A stretch of DNA of 64,000 nucleotides, taken from Neofusicoccum parvum (lineage: Eukaryota; Ascomycota; Dothideomycetes; Botryosphaeriales; Botryosphaeriaceae). Of this stretch, positions 33,449 to 44,117 are shown in pieces. The DNA lies in assembly GCA_020912385.1 (NCBI GenBank), contig CP087215.1, forward strand, positions 992,001 to 1,056,000, read 5' to 3'. Each line of letters starts with the position of its first letter. The stretch's first letter is position 1. The notes under the pieces were generated by a model. That model worked only from the letters and a program-made list of their open reading frames with translations. It was not told where the DNA came from and did no database searches. The position numbers were made by a program, and so were the translations under genes.

Positions 33449-34204
33449 ATGCCATTCATTTCTCGTCTAAACGGAGTCTTTTTGCTTCTGGCCCTCATTC
33501 TCTCTGCTTTTTCTTACCTCCATCGCGATAGACCCTACGTCTTTGATCCAACGCGTTTGCATGAAATCTCCCAAGAGGCCGTAATGCAATACGGCAATGA
33601 CACACGGGCGATGGTTGGATACATTGCGGGTGAGCTAGAGAAGCAATCTGGGGGGTATTGCAATATGGAGGAGCAGTGGGTTTTCAATAACGCTGGGGGC
33701 GCGATGGGAGCAATGTGGATCCTCCATGCCAGTATGTGATCCCAGGTCCAGGGTAACGGTGTGACAGAAGTAACAAATTCAGGTATTACCGAATACCTTA
33801 TCATCTTCGGTGCGTAACTTCTGGACCCCTCATAACCAGCGCTCGTTGCTCATTGTGGTTTACAAGGGTCGGCGGTGGGTACCGAGGGCCACACCGGCCG
33901 TCATACAGCGGACGACTATTTCTACATCCTGACCGGCACGCAGGAGGTATTCAACCTGGGAACATTCGAAGCGGATGTCTATCACCCCGGCGATGTTGAC
34001 GTCATGCGACGTGGCGTGGTCCGACAATACAAAATGCCCAAGGCTTGTTTCGCACTCGAGTATGCCCGCGGCTGGATCCCTCCCATGTTGTTTTTCGGCT
34101 ACGCAGATACGTTCACGAGCACACTGGACTTTCCAAATCTATGGGAGACAACAAGAATTACCGGCAGAGAGATGATTCGGAACCTTGTCAAGGGCAAGGT
34201 GTAA
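33449..34204 (+). CDS. ERG2-type C-8 sterol isomerase (sigma-1-receptor family)
   Basis: ER membrane enzyme of ergosterol synthesis that shifts the sterol double bond from C8(9) to C7(8). Exons are 33449-33731, 33783-33809 (27-nt micro-exon) and 33867-34204, giving 215 residues. Splicing yields [33 protein letters not shown], the family core. One N-terminal membrane helix (GVFLLLALILSAFSYL) is followed by YVFDPTRLHEI and YNMEEQ-like elements such as YCNMEEQWVFNNAGGAMGAM. The cupin-like fold includes YHPGDVDVMRRGVVRQYKMP and the tail segment ARGWIPPMLFFGYADTF. It is close in length to canonical Erg2. Whether it is the only copy in the genome is unknown. Confidence 0.92.
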
Positions 34205-34386
34205 GGGGAGGAATCGAAGCAGAAACCCCACCGTTGTGGCCTGTAGGATGGAAGGATTGCCGAATCGCTGTGCAGCGGATGTGGACTAGGTTAAGCGGAA
34301 ATAGGTAGCTCCACACCGCCGCAAAATTTTCCTTCTTGGCACCTTGAATTTACCAAATTGATGGGTGAACGGTTGCGTTTGAAGCT

Positions 34387-36123
34387 ATGCCGAAGGCTCC
34401 TGTCGCTCATTCGAAAACCTTCACTGGCTGTTGGACCTGTCGAGCTCGTCATGTCAAGTGCGACGAGCGACGTCCGCAATGTGCCCGCTGTCAGAGAAGC
34501 CAGGTTGCTTGCGAAGGGTATGGAATCCGCCTTGTTTGGAATCATAGCGACAAAGGCACTAGCAGGCCGTCGTTAAATGGGGCGTTCTGCGGCTCTGCCC
34601 AGACTTCCGTCCTCGCCGAGCGAGACCTTTCAGCCGCCATCCAGGCCACGGACGAGACGATTCCTGAACATCCATCTGCAACCTATTCAAATGGCCCTTT
34701 CTCTGTCTTCAGTGTCAACGGTTCCACCGACGCTTATTCACCCCACTCGCAATGCCCCTGCGCAGCCGCTCATCGCCCTTCTTTGCCCCCATATGCATCC
34801 ACTCCTTCTGGCGATCAGCCACCTTCCAATTTCACCCCTCTGGAGATAGCGGAATTCATTCCCCCTGTTTGTCACGATCTGAATGAGCTTGAACAACTAT
34901 CGCATGCCGACTCTGGTTCAGAAATCAGAAGTGCCGAGGCCAGGCCCTTAACGCCAGAACCATTGGCATCTTTGAGCGTGTTGACAAGTCCATCAAGCGA
35001 CCTGCCTCTGCTGCATCACTGGATCACTTTCATCTGCCCCAACCTCATGCCGGTCGATGGGCCAGAGAACCTGTTCCGGAACATTCTCACACCGATGGCT
35101 GTTCACCCGAGTAGAACGGAATCGTCCGGCCAGACTGCGCTTTATCATGCCATCTGTGCTGGAGCAGCGTACAGCCGCGCACGGCAATATCAGGAGCCGT
35201 CCAGCTGCCTCGCCATTGCAGCCAGACATGAGCACCTGGCCTTGCGGCACCTGCAGAAGAGCCTGGGAGCCGTCACCATCCACCAGAAAGAGGCCGTGTT
35301 AGCGACCATCATGGCATGCGCCGTCACGGAAATAATCCGAGGAAGAACTCCAAGCAGCTGGCGGCACCACATGATGGGCGGTATAAGCTGGATCGAGACG
35401 TTCGGAACGCCGTCGTGGGGCGCGGGCTTTGCGTCTTCGGTCCTCTACCAGCAGTTCCAGGCTGCGGCGGTGTTTGGGGCCCTGCAGCACCCCGATTCCG
35501 ACATGTACGCTGGGTTGCACGCCAGCGTCGCCGACGACTGGGACTATTGCCTGGACAAATCATTCGGCCTGCCCAGGCAGCTATTCGACGTCCTCCGCTC
35601 TTTGAGCCGCATGTGTCGGTGCGCGGCCGAGTCGACTGCGGAAGAAATAGATGCCTTCGAGCTCATGCTCTATCTGTCGGTGCCTTCTTCGGGATCCATC
35701 TTGCCCGGCACGTGTGATGAGCCCAGCCGCACCGCTATCCTCCACATGGCTCACGTCTTCTATTACGCAATTCTCATCCATTTCAAGCGCAGGGTCAGGC
35801 GTACCGCACCAAGAGAGCTGCAGGATCTCGTGTGCAAGTGCATCGAGCACTTGGAAGCAGTCGAAGAGATACCGAAGGTAGTTCTCGGCGGACCTGTGGC
35901 GTGGCCGTGCCTTGTTGCGGCTTGCGAAGCAAACAGCTTCGCCTTGAAGGAGAGATATATGTCCTGGTTCCAGAAGAAGGCACGTCATGGTTTCGGTATT
36001 GTAGAGGTAGTGGAGAAGCTCGTGCTTGAAGTTTGGCGCAGACGGGAGTTTTGTGGCTGGGATGAGGATGTTCATTGGATGGATGTGATGCGTGAGATGG
36101 GTTGGGACATTCTCCTCTGCTGA
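34387..36123 (+). CDS. Zn2Cys6 transcription factor, Fungal_trans_2 type
   Basis: Intronless, 578 residues. The DNA-binding cluster is at residues 15-43: GCWTCRARHVKCDERRPQC followed by CQRSQVAC, six Cys with the usual spacing. A Ser/Pro-rich linker is followed by the regulatory domain, with LLHHWITFICPNLMPVDGP, LYHAICAGAAYSRARQ, AVLATIMACAVTEII and WRHHMMGGISWIETFG. That order is typical of the Fungal_trans_2 group. It starts 182 bp after the sterol isomerase gene and could regulate neighbouring genes, but no target is evident. A long open frame antisense to its 3-prime half has no domain. Confidence 0.88.
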   Translation: MPKAPVAHSKTFTGCWTCRARHVKCDERRPQCARCQRSQVACEGYGIRLVWNHSDKGTSRPSLNGAFCGSAQTSVLAERDLSAAIQATDETIPEHPSATYSNGPFSVFSVNGSTDAYSPHSQCPCAAAHRPSLPPYASTPSGDQPPSNFTPLEIAEFIPPVCHDLNELEQLSHADSGSEIRSAEARPLTPEPLASLSVLTSPSSDLPLLHHWITFICPNLMPVDGPENLFRNILTPMAVHPSRTESSGQTALYHAICAGAAYSRARQYQEPSSCLAIAARHEHLALRHLQKSLGAVTIHQKEAVLATIMACAVTEIIRGRTPSSWRHHMMGGISWIETFGTPSWGAGFASSVLYQQFQAAAVFGALQHPDSDMYAGLHASVADDWDYCLDKSFGLPRQLFDVLRSLSRMCRCAAESTAEEIDAFELMLYLSVPSSGSILPGTCDEPSRTAILHMAHVFYYAILIHFKRRVRRTAPRELQDLVCKCIEHLEAVEEIPKVVLGGPVAWPCLVAACEANSFALKERYMSWFQKKARHGFGIVEVVEKLVLEVWRRREFCGWDEDVHWMDVMREMGWDILLC

Positions 36124-36384
36124 GATACCTTTCTGATACCTCTTTATGGCGTCAAATTGGTAGTTCGCTACACCTGGGATGGACTTGTTAACTTCTGTAG
36201 CTACTTTGGCATGTGCATCTTCCGGCAGTGCAGAGAGCTGCTGTAGCCCATAGAGCGTGTCAAAGTCAGCAAGAACCTGCATAGGTGGTTGAACAAGTCC
36301 ACTGGATGCAGGAAAGTTGCTCAAAGTGATTCAAGATGGTGGGTCGTAGATCGCGGGTATTTGAGTAGACTCTGTTCGTGTTCG

Positions 36385-37656
36385 TCATATTGAAGCCACT
36401 TCTTCATATGGCGGAGGTGCATCTTCTTCTTGCGCCATCTCTATCTCTGCTCCCGTTTCCATGCTCGGCCATGGCAGTACTTTCACAGCTTGCCTCATCC
36501 CGTTGACCTCAAACACCTTACCTGCACATTCCACCCAAAGCACCACTTTCAGCCAGTAAACCCTTGCCAGTCCATATGTTTTGAACGTCGGCGGCATTAT
36601 TCTTCCAACCGAAAGCGTCCCGCTACGAGATAGCTCTGCGATCGATAAGTCCTCGCCGTCCGCAATGGTCCGAATCTCCTCGTTTTCTCCATTGTAGTGC
36701 CGCTGGCATATCTCGATCGTGTGGTTCACTTCATGCTGCCATTCCTTTGGCCCACTGAAGCCGTTGTAGGGAACGCGGATGCGTGTGAGGGCCTTGAAGG
36801 CCACCCGGAAGCCGCGCAAACCCACGGGTGGGGGATCCGGGATGTCTGGTGTGCGAGACATGTGAACGAAATGGATATTGACTGGGAAGGGGTATCCGGC
36901 GCGAACAGAGGCAGGGGCTCTTGTCGTAATAGAAAATTTGGCACAGGGATCAGAAGAGCTGGGGAAGAATTCTTTCAGGTGCGAGCGGATGCCATGGTGG
37001 TTGTTCTCGTGGCTAGGGTGAAGACGGTGGGTCTGCCGGGTGAGAGATACGGTTTTGCACATGATGGATGGGGAGGATAAATCCATGCAGGGAGGGCTGA
37101 ATGTGAGCGTTCTTCGAGCTTTCACTTCGCTGCGGAAGTCGAGTAATTTGTGGGAAGTGTTGGCCATACGCGCCTCCAGGTAGTACTCGACCGTCTGCGG
37201 ACGATCATTCATACCACCCCGATTTGCTAGCATGCTTGGAGGGAGCATGTGGCCGGGAGTGTGCTCGAAGACGCCACTCCGTCCGAATGGTAGGCACCCT
37301 GAGGCTGTTGGTGCTAGCATGACCGCCGAGGGAAAAGCGAATTCAAACTTGAACGAGACGAACGGATCTCCAGCGGACGCGAGGCTGGCGATGTTCTCGC
37401 CGGAGAAGAATACGCTGGAGTAACGGAAAAGATAGACTTTGGACTTGTAGATCCGACTGTTGTTCCCCTGCCTCTTCACAATCTCGGTCTTCGCTTTGGC
37501 CTTGAAGTTGATGATAACATGGGTGGTTTTGGAGCGTGTGTCGACTCGGACTACACCGCTCACAGTATCCCCACAAGTGTAGATTTTCCTCCTGTCCGCT
37601 GCATCATTGACGATGACTTGCAGTGGGAGGTTTTGCCCGTGATATTGGGACGCCAT
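36385..37656 (-). CDS. Arrestin-like adaptor with PPxY motif
   Basis: Intronless, 423 residues. The N-terminal arrestin-type beta sandwich starts LPLQVIVNDAADRRKIYTCG with GDTVSGVVRVDT and the beta strands THVIINFKAKAKTEI. The second half has FPVNIHFVHMSRTPDIPDPP and RGFRVAFKALTRIRVPY. The C-terminus reads EDAPPPYEEVASI. PPPY is a binding site for WW domains of Rsp5/NEDD4 ubiquitin ligases. Fungal alpha-arrestins of this layout recruit the ligase to plasma-membrane transporters and drive their endocytosis. Cargo is unknown. Confidence 0.8.
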   Translation of the reverse strand: MASQYHGQNLPLQVIVNDAADRRKIYTCGDTVSGVVRVDTRSKTTHVIINFKAKAKTEIVKRQGNNSRIYKSKVYLFRYSSVFFSGENIASLASAGDPFVSFKFEFAFPSAVMLAPTASGCLPFGRSGVFEHTPGHMLPPSMLANRGGMNDRPQTVEYYLEARMANTSHKLLDFRSEVKARRTLTFSPPCMDLSSPSIMCKTVSLTRQTHRLHPSHENNHHGIRSHLKEFFPSSSDPCAKFSITTRAPASVRAGYPFPVNIHFVHMSRTPDIPDPPPVGLRGFRVAFKALTRIRVPYNGFSGPKEWQHEVNHTIEICQRHYNGENEEIRTIADGEDLSIAELSRSGTLSVGRIMPPTFKTYGLARVYWLKVVLWVECAGKVFEVNGMRQAVKVLPWPSMETGAEIEMAQEEDAPPPYEEVASI

Positions 37657-38234
37657 GTCAACTGAAGACCGGAGGTAAACTGTAATAGCTTTTGTGGTGC
37701 CAGTGGCTCCGGTGGAAGCATGGCTGGAAGACGCGAGAAGATATTGATGGTGTTCTTGCGGCTTGATTTATAGGCAGCGGCTCAATCCTTCGGTTATTAA
37801 TAGATCCTGTCAGCTGAGAGACCCACAGAAATTGTGTTCCCCTACCGCAACGAGAGGAGCGACAGTGCAACCAGGCCCAGCAATAACAATACTATGAAAG
37901 TTCTATCCGCTGCGCCGGTAGAGTCTCACGCGAGGTCAGCTCGGGAAGTATGGGAACAAATTCACATGTGAGCAGTTGCAGATCTGGTATGTAGTTCACG
38001 ATGCATTCATTTTCGGGCGAATTATTCGTATGCGGGTATTGTAGGGGTTTCAAAACCGACCCCCATGTCCCTTTCATCAGCCACGACGTTACTAGGATAA
38101 CGTTCACGCTTCCGTCGTGCGTCGAATTGGCTAACAAGAGCGGGCTGGCGGCGCAGGGATGACGATAAGAACCGCTCGAGTACCCCGCGCCGCTTCAGCC
38201 TCGCTGCTGCCTGCGTGCAACCCACACCCTCGCC
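37657..38234. other. Divergent intergenic region
   Basis: About 580 bp between the arrestin-like gene and the serine carboxypeptidase gene; likely both promoters. Nothing else recognised. Confidence 0.5.
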
Positions 38235-39891
38235 ATGCTGTCGCTCTGCTTTGTCGCGTTGTTCGGCCTGTGTCACGGCGCCACTCAGATAGCGCTGCTG
38301 CCTGATGACCCCGACGGCTTTCGTGTGGTCCAGAGCAGTCGCTCGCCCGGCCACTCGGTCCGCATCCGGGAGCAGAACGACTCACTCTGTGCTGCCGGCT
38401 CGCCGCAATACACCGGCTATCTCGACGTCGGGCCCAAGCATCTATTCTTCTGGTACTTCGAGAGCCAGAATGACCCGGCCAACGACCCGCTGACCCTGTG
38501 GATGACGGGCGGGCCCGGCGGCTCGAGCATGCTTGGCCTGTTTGAGGAAGTCGGCCCCTGCCTGGTCAATGAGCACGGCAACGGCACCTACCACAATCCC
38601 TGGGGCTGGAGCAGGAACTCGTCACTTCTCTTCGTCGACCAGCCCGTTGGCGTGGGCTTCTCCTACGTCGACGAGGGCCACGAACTGGTGCAAGACTCGC
38701 AGGAGGCTGCCGTCGACATGCACAAGTTCCTGCAGCTGTTCGTCTCCGATGTCTTCCCGCATAAGCTGCACGCCCCCTTCCACATTTCTGGCGAGTCGTA
38801 TGCCGTGAGTGCCGCGCCCGCTCTGGCCATGCATATTGCGCTGACGTCCTCCAAGGGCAAGTACGTTCCGTATCTCGGCGCGCAGATTGTACAGCAGAAC
38901 AAGCTCTACCCCAACGAGCCGCAGGTGCGCCTGCAGTCATGCCTCGTGGGCAACGGCTTCATGTCGCCAAAAGACTCCGTCTTTGGCTACTGGGAAACGC
39001 TCTGCACCACCAACCCCGGCGTTCCAGAGCCGGTCTTCAACAAGACCAGGTGCGACATCATGGCCGCCAACATGCCTCGCTGCATGGACGTCGCCGATGT
39101 CTGCAGCAGAAACCCGGATCCCGCCGTGTGTCACGCTGCCTGGTCCGTCTGCTACGATGGTGTTGTCGGTTGGTATGATGACGAGTCCGGCAAGGGTGGC
39201 CGCAACAGGTTCGACAGTAGGTCGAGCTGAGACGAACTAGTGGATAAGGCGGTGTTGCTTACCTGCGGTGACAGTCACGGCTCCCTGTGAAATCGATGAC
39301 ATGTGTTACATCCAAGCCGCCCGTATCGAGCAGTACTTGAATACGCCGGCTGTGTGGGGCTCGCTCTCGCCCCCCAAGCAGATCAAGAAGTTCAAAGTCT
39401 ACTCCGAGTCTGTCAATCGCGCATTCGCACAAGGCTCTGACGAAATGACGCCCTCCTCCGAGCTAGTCGCCTTTCTGCTTGCTAACCAAGTGCACTTTCT
39501 GGTCTACCAAGGCAACCTCGACCTGGCATGCAATACAGCTGGCAATCTCCGCTGGGCGCATGCGCTTCCCTGGAAAGGACAAGCCGAGTTCACGTCCAAA
39601 TACCTGCAGCCGTGGAAGTCGGTGATCGCAAGTTCGGGCAGGAATGAGACGGTTGGATCGGCGAAAGAGGTGCAGATTTTTGTGAGTGACGATGCGGCAA
39701 CCGCGTCGAGATTTGCATTCGTGACTGTGGATGGTGCTGGACACATGGTGAGTACTATTTGCTCCCGAAGGGAGAGAGGCTGAGTAAACAAAAAGCTTGG
39801 CCGACTGAAATTGTGACAGCTCCCCCAAGACCGTCCCGACGTGGCCCTTGAAATGATGGTTCGCTGGATTACTGGAGCGCCCTTCTACTGA
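38235..39891 (+). CDS. Secreted or vacuolar serine carboxypeptidase (S10)
   Basis: Exons are 38235-38804, 38856-39216, 39275-39747 and 39820-39891, giving 491 residues. The first intron (51 nt, GTGAGT...CCAAG) is in frame. Removing it restores the nucleophile motif [13 protein letters not shown] with Ser near residue 188; reading through would give GESYAV and destroy it. A signal peptide ([15 protein letters not shown]) starts the protein. Other S10 landmarks are [18 protein letters not shown] (oxyanion hole), [27 protein letters not shown] with the catalytic Asp, and VDGAGHM with the catalytic His. The last exon encodes [16 protein letters not shown]. Several N-glycosylation sites are present. 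Confidence 0.9.
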
Positions 39892-40636
39892 GGGACGAGA
39901 TTCCACTGGTGTCTTCTAGTCACTGAGACTATCATTCTCTGCCGAGTCTGGATCTTTGGATCTCGTTCCGGTTCCTGTTGTTGATGGGGCAGGAGGAAAT
40001 GGATTGCTAATGCTTTATGGGAAGGTGTTGTAGTTCACATTGAGTTCTCCAATACAAAATTGAACGTCAGGTCCCGTGTTGAGACCAACGGATGTTTCCC
40101 TCGCATTCTCCTACGACCATATTACTATCTACTGGCTCAGGAATGACCAATTGTGTCCGTCACTCTGTTGTGTCATTGGCAGAGCCGACAACAAGAAGAA
40201 CCGAACCGGATTAGTTGCTGCTCGGCTGGGCCTCAGAAAGCGATGCTAACAAGATTCCAGCTTTTGATACGATGTGGGTAATACGATAAGTTTACGATAA
40301 GAAGTTAACTATAATATCTACACAACAGTGCTCGGTCTAATCGGGCATCTCTACTTTGATTTTCCCAGTTGCGTTGAAGCGAGACTAAACCTTTAGGGTT
40401 TGAATAAACTCATACTTGGTTGACTTATTTTACTACTACGTTCTACAATAAAGCTCAACCGCTCTTCTAAACATAAAGAATAATCTTAGACTCTCTATGT
40501 TTAGCATTTCTTTTATAATAGTAACTAGTAAATTTTACCAAATATTTTTCTCGGCTAATGAAGATGAAAGTTAGTTTTTACGACACGGCTATCAGTAATC
40601 GGTTATTCATGATTCAGTTGTATTTTCTCCTCTAGG
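39892..40636. other. AT-rich intergenic stretch at the left edge of the accessory cluster
   Basis: From about 40250 to 40620 the sequence is visibly richer in A/T than anything around it, with many TAA/TTA words and no coding frame. It may be a decayed, possibly RIP-mutated element, or simply a non-coding boundary. I found no transposase remnant or terminal repeat. Confidence 0.4.
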
Positions 40637-40707
40637 TCTCGGAAGCCGGACGTTCCGAGATACTTGGCTATTGATCGCACGGCTAGTATTGACCATCCGG
40701 CTTCCGA
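40637..40707. repeat. Nested inverted repeats upstream of the kievitone-hydratase-like gene
   Basis: TCTCGGAA at 40637-40644 faces TTCCGAGA at 40653-40660 across 8 bp. Overlapping it, TCGGAAGCCGGA at 40639-40650 is the exact reverse complement of TCCGGCTTCCGA at 40696-40707. CGG/CCG half-sites suggest Zn2Cys6 regulator binding. The repeats lie 166-236 bp upstream of the ATG at 40873. Confidence 0.5.
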
Positions 40708-40745
40708 TCAAACGGATAGACCACGGGAGGTGTATCCGCATACAT

Positions 40746-40753
40746 TATATAAA
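40746..40753 (+). promoter_or_regulatory. TATA box for the kievitone-hydratase-like gene
   Basis: TATATAAA lies 120 bp upstream of the ATG at 40873 and just downstream of the nested inverted repeats. Confidence 0.5.
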
Positions 40754-40872
40754 GGATCGTTGAGCACCATCTAAACTATAGTCACCGGGCAGTCTATGAC
40801 AATAGTTCTTCTAAGAAAGACCACGCCGAAAAAAGACTTGTGGTCACTATTCAACCCAACTGCTTTCCGAAA

Positions 40873-42151
40873 ATGCTGCCAATTATCTTCCTAGCTTTTG
40901 CCGTCTTTGGAAGTGCTCTGGAGCTGCCATCATTTGCGCCAGCTGATTTTCCTCCAAGTACGAAAGGAACAGATGGGGTACGGAATTATCATCCTTCGGT
41001 AATGGAAATGCTGCTAATTTTGCTTCGACCAGACGCATGTTGGGCGCTACGACGTCCGTCAGACCATGGCAATAGTTCAAGATCCATTCCAGGCAGGGCT
41101 AAACAGGTATGAAAATGGGCCCCGTGATTTTGTCTAACGCCCATCAAAAGCTAACGAAGCATATAAAGCTGGTTCTACGTACTCTGGCTGACTACGATTG
41201 ACGGAGGAAAGTACCATCTCACAATCAATTCGGGAATCAACGGAGCCGGCGAACAGGGACTTGCGGTCGCTGGTTTCTTGGGCCTAGAGGATCTCTCCAA
41301 CTTCACCCACTCTGGCGGAATAATTAAAGAGTCCGGTACGGCGAGCACGGCTTCTCTGAGTTTGCAGGCGCCGTCTCAGAATCTGAGCAGTCCTCTCGGC
41401 TCAGATAACTACACAGACATGTACTACTCCGGAGACTACGGAGGAATCTCAGCCAAGTTGCACATGCAACCAACTGGCCCCAACCTCTACCTTGGTGGGA
41501 GCGGATACGTCACATTAAGCCCTGCCTCTCCATCCGATTATCTTGTTGCCCCACCCGGATACTCCTGGTATTGGGTGAGTCTCAACCTCAACGCTTGGTT
41601 TCCCCAAGCTCTGACCTTGTATGCAGGGAAACCCGAACCTGAAGGTGGATGGTACCATCACGCTAGATGGAAAAGATGTGGAAATTGATCCATCCAACTC
41701 ATTTGGCTTCCTGGAGAGGCAATGGGGCAATATGCAGCTTCGTAACTGGTACCTCTACTGGGTATATCTCTCTAACGGCGTCTTCCTGCATGTTTGGATC
41801 AACGAGCCTACCTTGGATGGATTTAACGTCGACGACATTTCCATTGCTACTGTCTGGTACCCGAACGGCGTTCACGAGGTGTTACCGGTGGACAACACGA
41901 CAAGAGCTTGGGACACGTCGAGGAGCCCAAAGACTGGCAAACTCTACTTCAATGAGTTCCAGCTGGACCTGTCCTCAAGAAACTCATCCATCAGGGTAAC
42001 CAAGCCTATTCGAGACACAGTCCTCATTCCGCTGGCTGATTACGGGCCACTGCTCAATGTTTCGGAGGCGTACGTCCAGGGTGAGGGTTTCTGGGAAGGA
42101 CAGCCTGTGGAAGTGTTTGGCCACCTGGAGCAGATTTCTACTTTGGTATAA
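40873..42151 (+). CDS. Kievitone-hydratase-like (AttH/CrtC lipocalin-fold) secreted protein
   Basis: Exons are 40873-40977, 41033-41106, 41169-41574 and 41627-42151, giving 369 residues. A signal peptide (MLPIIFLAFAVFGSALEL) precedes VGRYDVRQTMAIVQDPF. The first lipocalin-like half contains SWFYVLWLTTIDGGKYHLTI. The centre has YSWYWGNPNLKVDGTITLDG and SFGFLERQWGNMQLRNWYLY, the D/ERQWG-type core of this family. Characterised relatives include fungal kievitone hydratase, which hydrates a legume isoflavonoid phytoalexin, and intramolecular cyclases of secondary metabolism. Several N-glycosylation sequons agree with secretion. Whether it is a hydratase or a cyclase here cannot be read from sequence. 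Confidence 0.75.
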
Positions 42152-42321
42152 AAGGAACGCTTTCAGCAATTTCCCCGGTTGACTCAGCGACGAGCCTCGC
42201 ACCTTCTCGCTACTATAACTCTTTGTATAAGGCTATTGCTGGTGTAATAGTAGATTGTAGGAGATAGAAAAGAATCGGGGAAGAACTTCACAATGTTTCT
42301 TAAACATTCTGATGAAGAGAT

Positions 42322-44117
42322 CTACTCTATCTTAACGTCGAGCCTCGAGTACCACCAAGTCCTATGCCGCTTTCCATAGACGTATACTAGTACTGTCGTA
42401 GCGGTCAGGGCGAGCATGATTCCGCCAATACAGTTGAACGCCTTTGCAGGCCCCCAAGTCGCAATCCAATCGTTCATGAAAACTGAGTAAACGGGAACCA
42501 AGCTTAGCAAAAGTAGGTTGGCAGAATTGGGCGGGGAACTCACAAGAGAATCCAAAAAAGATGAAGTTCCTGATAGCCATGCTGATGGTGAAGATTTGGA
42601 CGCTATGGCTGCGGAAAGCGTCAATCAGATAGCTGCCCACAGCATTGCCCGTGAGTTGGACCGAGACGTAGGCAACGCCCCAAAGCACGGATGATGCGAC
42701 AGGGCTAGTGCCCTGAGCTACGAGGTTTCCGAAACCGAAGTACCCAATGCTGCAGGTCACCGGAACTCCAATCATCAGAACCAGCCTGAACTCTGCTTCG
42801 AAAACACCATTGTTTCGTCTGCTCATGTATTTCGCAATCCGGTCGGAAAGGTAGCCACACAGCCAGCATCCAAGAAGTCCAGCAACCATCGGACCAGCGG
42901 TGATGTAGCTGATTTCGTCCGTTTGGAGATTGTACGGCGGGGTTGCGAATATCTGGACGATGATATAGTTGATAACGATGTTCCACAACTGGGCAAATGC
43001 AATTATCAGGGCAGCCCAGACAACAATGGGGCACAGCAAGACCCCTAGTGGTTCGATGCACAGCACGAGGAAAGGCTTCGAAGAGTAGGTGGTGGACCAC
43101 AGCTTCAACCTGGCGATCAAGGGCTCACGGGAAGCGGTCGCGGTGGTGGACTGTACGCCGCGCGGATCGATTTCCTCGAGCCTGATTTTGTCAGTTTGCA
43201 GCTTTTTTCCTTTGGCAGCATCCTGACGTAGTTAGTAGCTTGCGAGGACCTGGTAAGGCGCACACTTACGTCGTCCGGGGATGCGGGTCGGTCGTGGGCG
43301 TCGGTCCTATTATAGGCGCTTTCCCAGCCAAACAAGGCGATCCCGATGAAGGCGGTCCCCAGGAAGATAGACAAGATCCAGAATACCCATCGCCAGCCAA
43401 GGTCCTCGGCGACTTTGCCAGCTATCAAACTAGGCAACGGCAGCAGCCCCGACTGCGCGAGCGTGGCAATTGCCATACGTGCACCTCTTTGGTGGACGCA
43501 GTAAAGATCTCCAACAACGGCGAATGTAATACTTTCAAATATTGCGGCACCAACGCCCTGGAGAATGCGAGCTCCAACCATCGACTCGTATGATTGAGCT
43601 GCCGCACACCACAGGCTCCCTGCCACGAGGATGGCCGTCGAGGTAACGAAGAGTGGGCGTCTGCCGTACTTCTGGGACGCGGCGGAGATGAACACAGCGA
43701 TTGCCCCGACGGCGCAAAGCTGGAATCCCGTGAGCAGGGAAACCTGGGTGAAAGTAATGTTGAAGTCCTTGACCAAGGGCAACCCCATGACACCGAGGAC
43801 GGGACCTACGCTGCGTCGAATCAGCACTGCCCTTCTTACTCGCGATGCTTATGGAACAGCACTTGCCCCCCAACGCCGATAACTGTGCTGTAGCAGTAGA
43901 GAAGGATGATGCAATCACGCTGCCATAATGGCCAGTTTAGCGGATCATTCGGGTCGTTGGACGGCTGCGGGACGAGCACAACGTTTCTGTTCTTTCCTGT
44001 TCCCTTTTTCAGATTGGCGGTGTCATTTTCCGTGTCGTGCAATGCGAGATCCTCCAGCAGGGATGTCCCTGGGACGTTCGAGTGGTTCTCTACTGGTTCA
44101 AGGATTCCAAAGGCCAT
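42322..44117 (-). CDS. MFS transporter (DHA1-like)
   Basis: Proposed exons (minus) are 43867-44117, 43270-43810, 42544-43222 and 42482 down to 42322, giving 543 residues with about 12 membrane segments. Intron 1 appears to be GC-AG: it starts GCAAGT after VIGVGG and joins to VGPVLGVMGLPL. The cytosolic N-terminus ends NDPNDPLNWPLWQRD, a hallmark of fungal drug/polyamine-type MFS. Motif A is represented by SAASQKYGRRPLF, and the second half starts IARLKLWSTTYSSKPF. An ATG at 44144 would add nine residues. It is divergent from the alcohol dehydrogenase gene. Direction (uptake of substrate or efflux) is not determinable. Confidence 0.85.

Noticed and set aside
35581..36324. 247-codon open frame antisense to the Zn2Cys6 gene at 34387-36123
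   Set aside because: It mirrors the coding strand codon structure, has no domain or splice logic, and the sense protein is a clear regulator.
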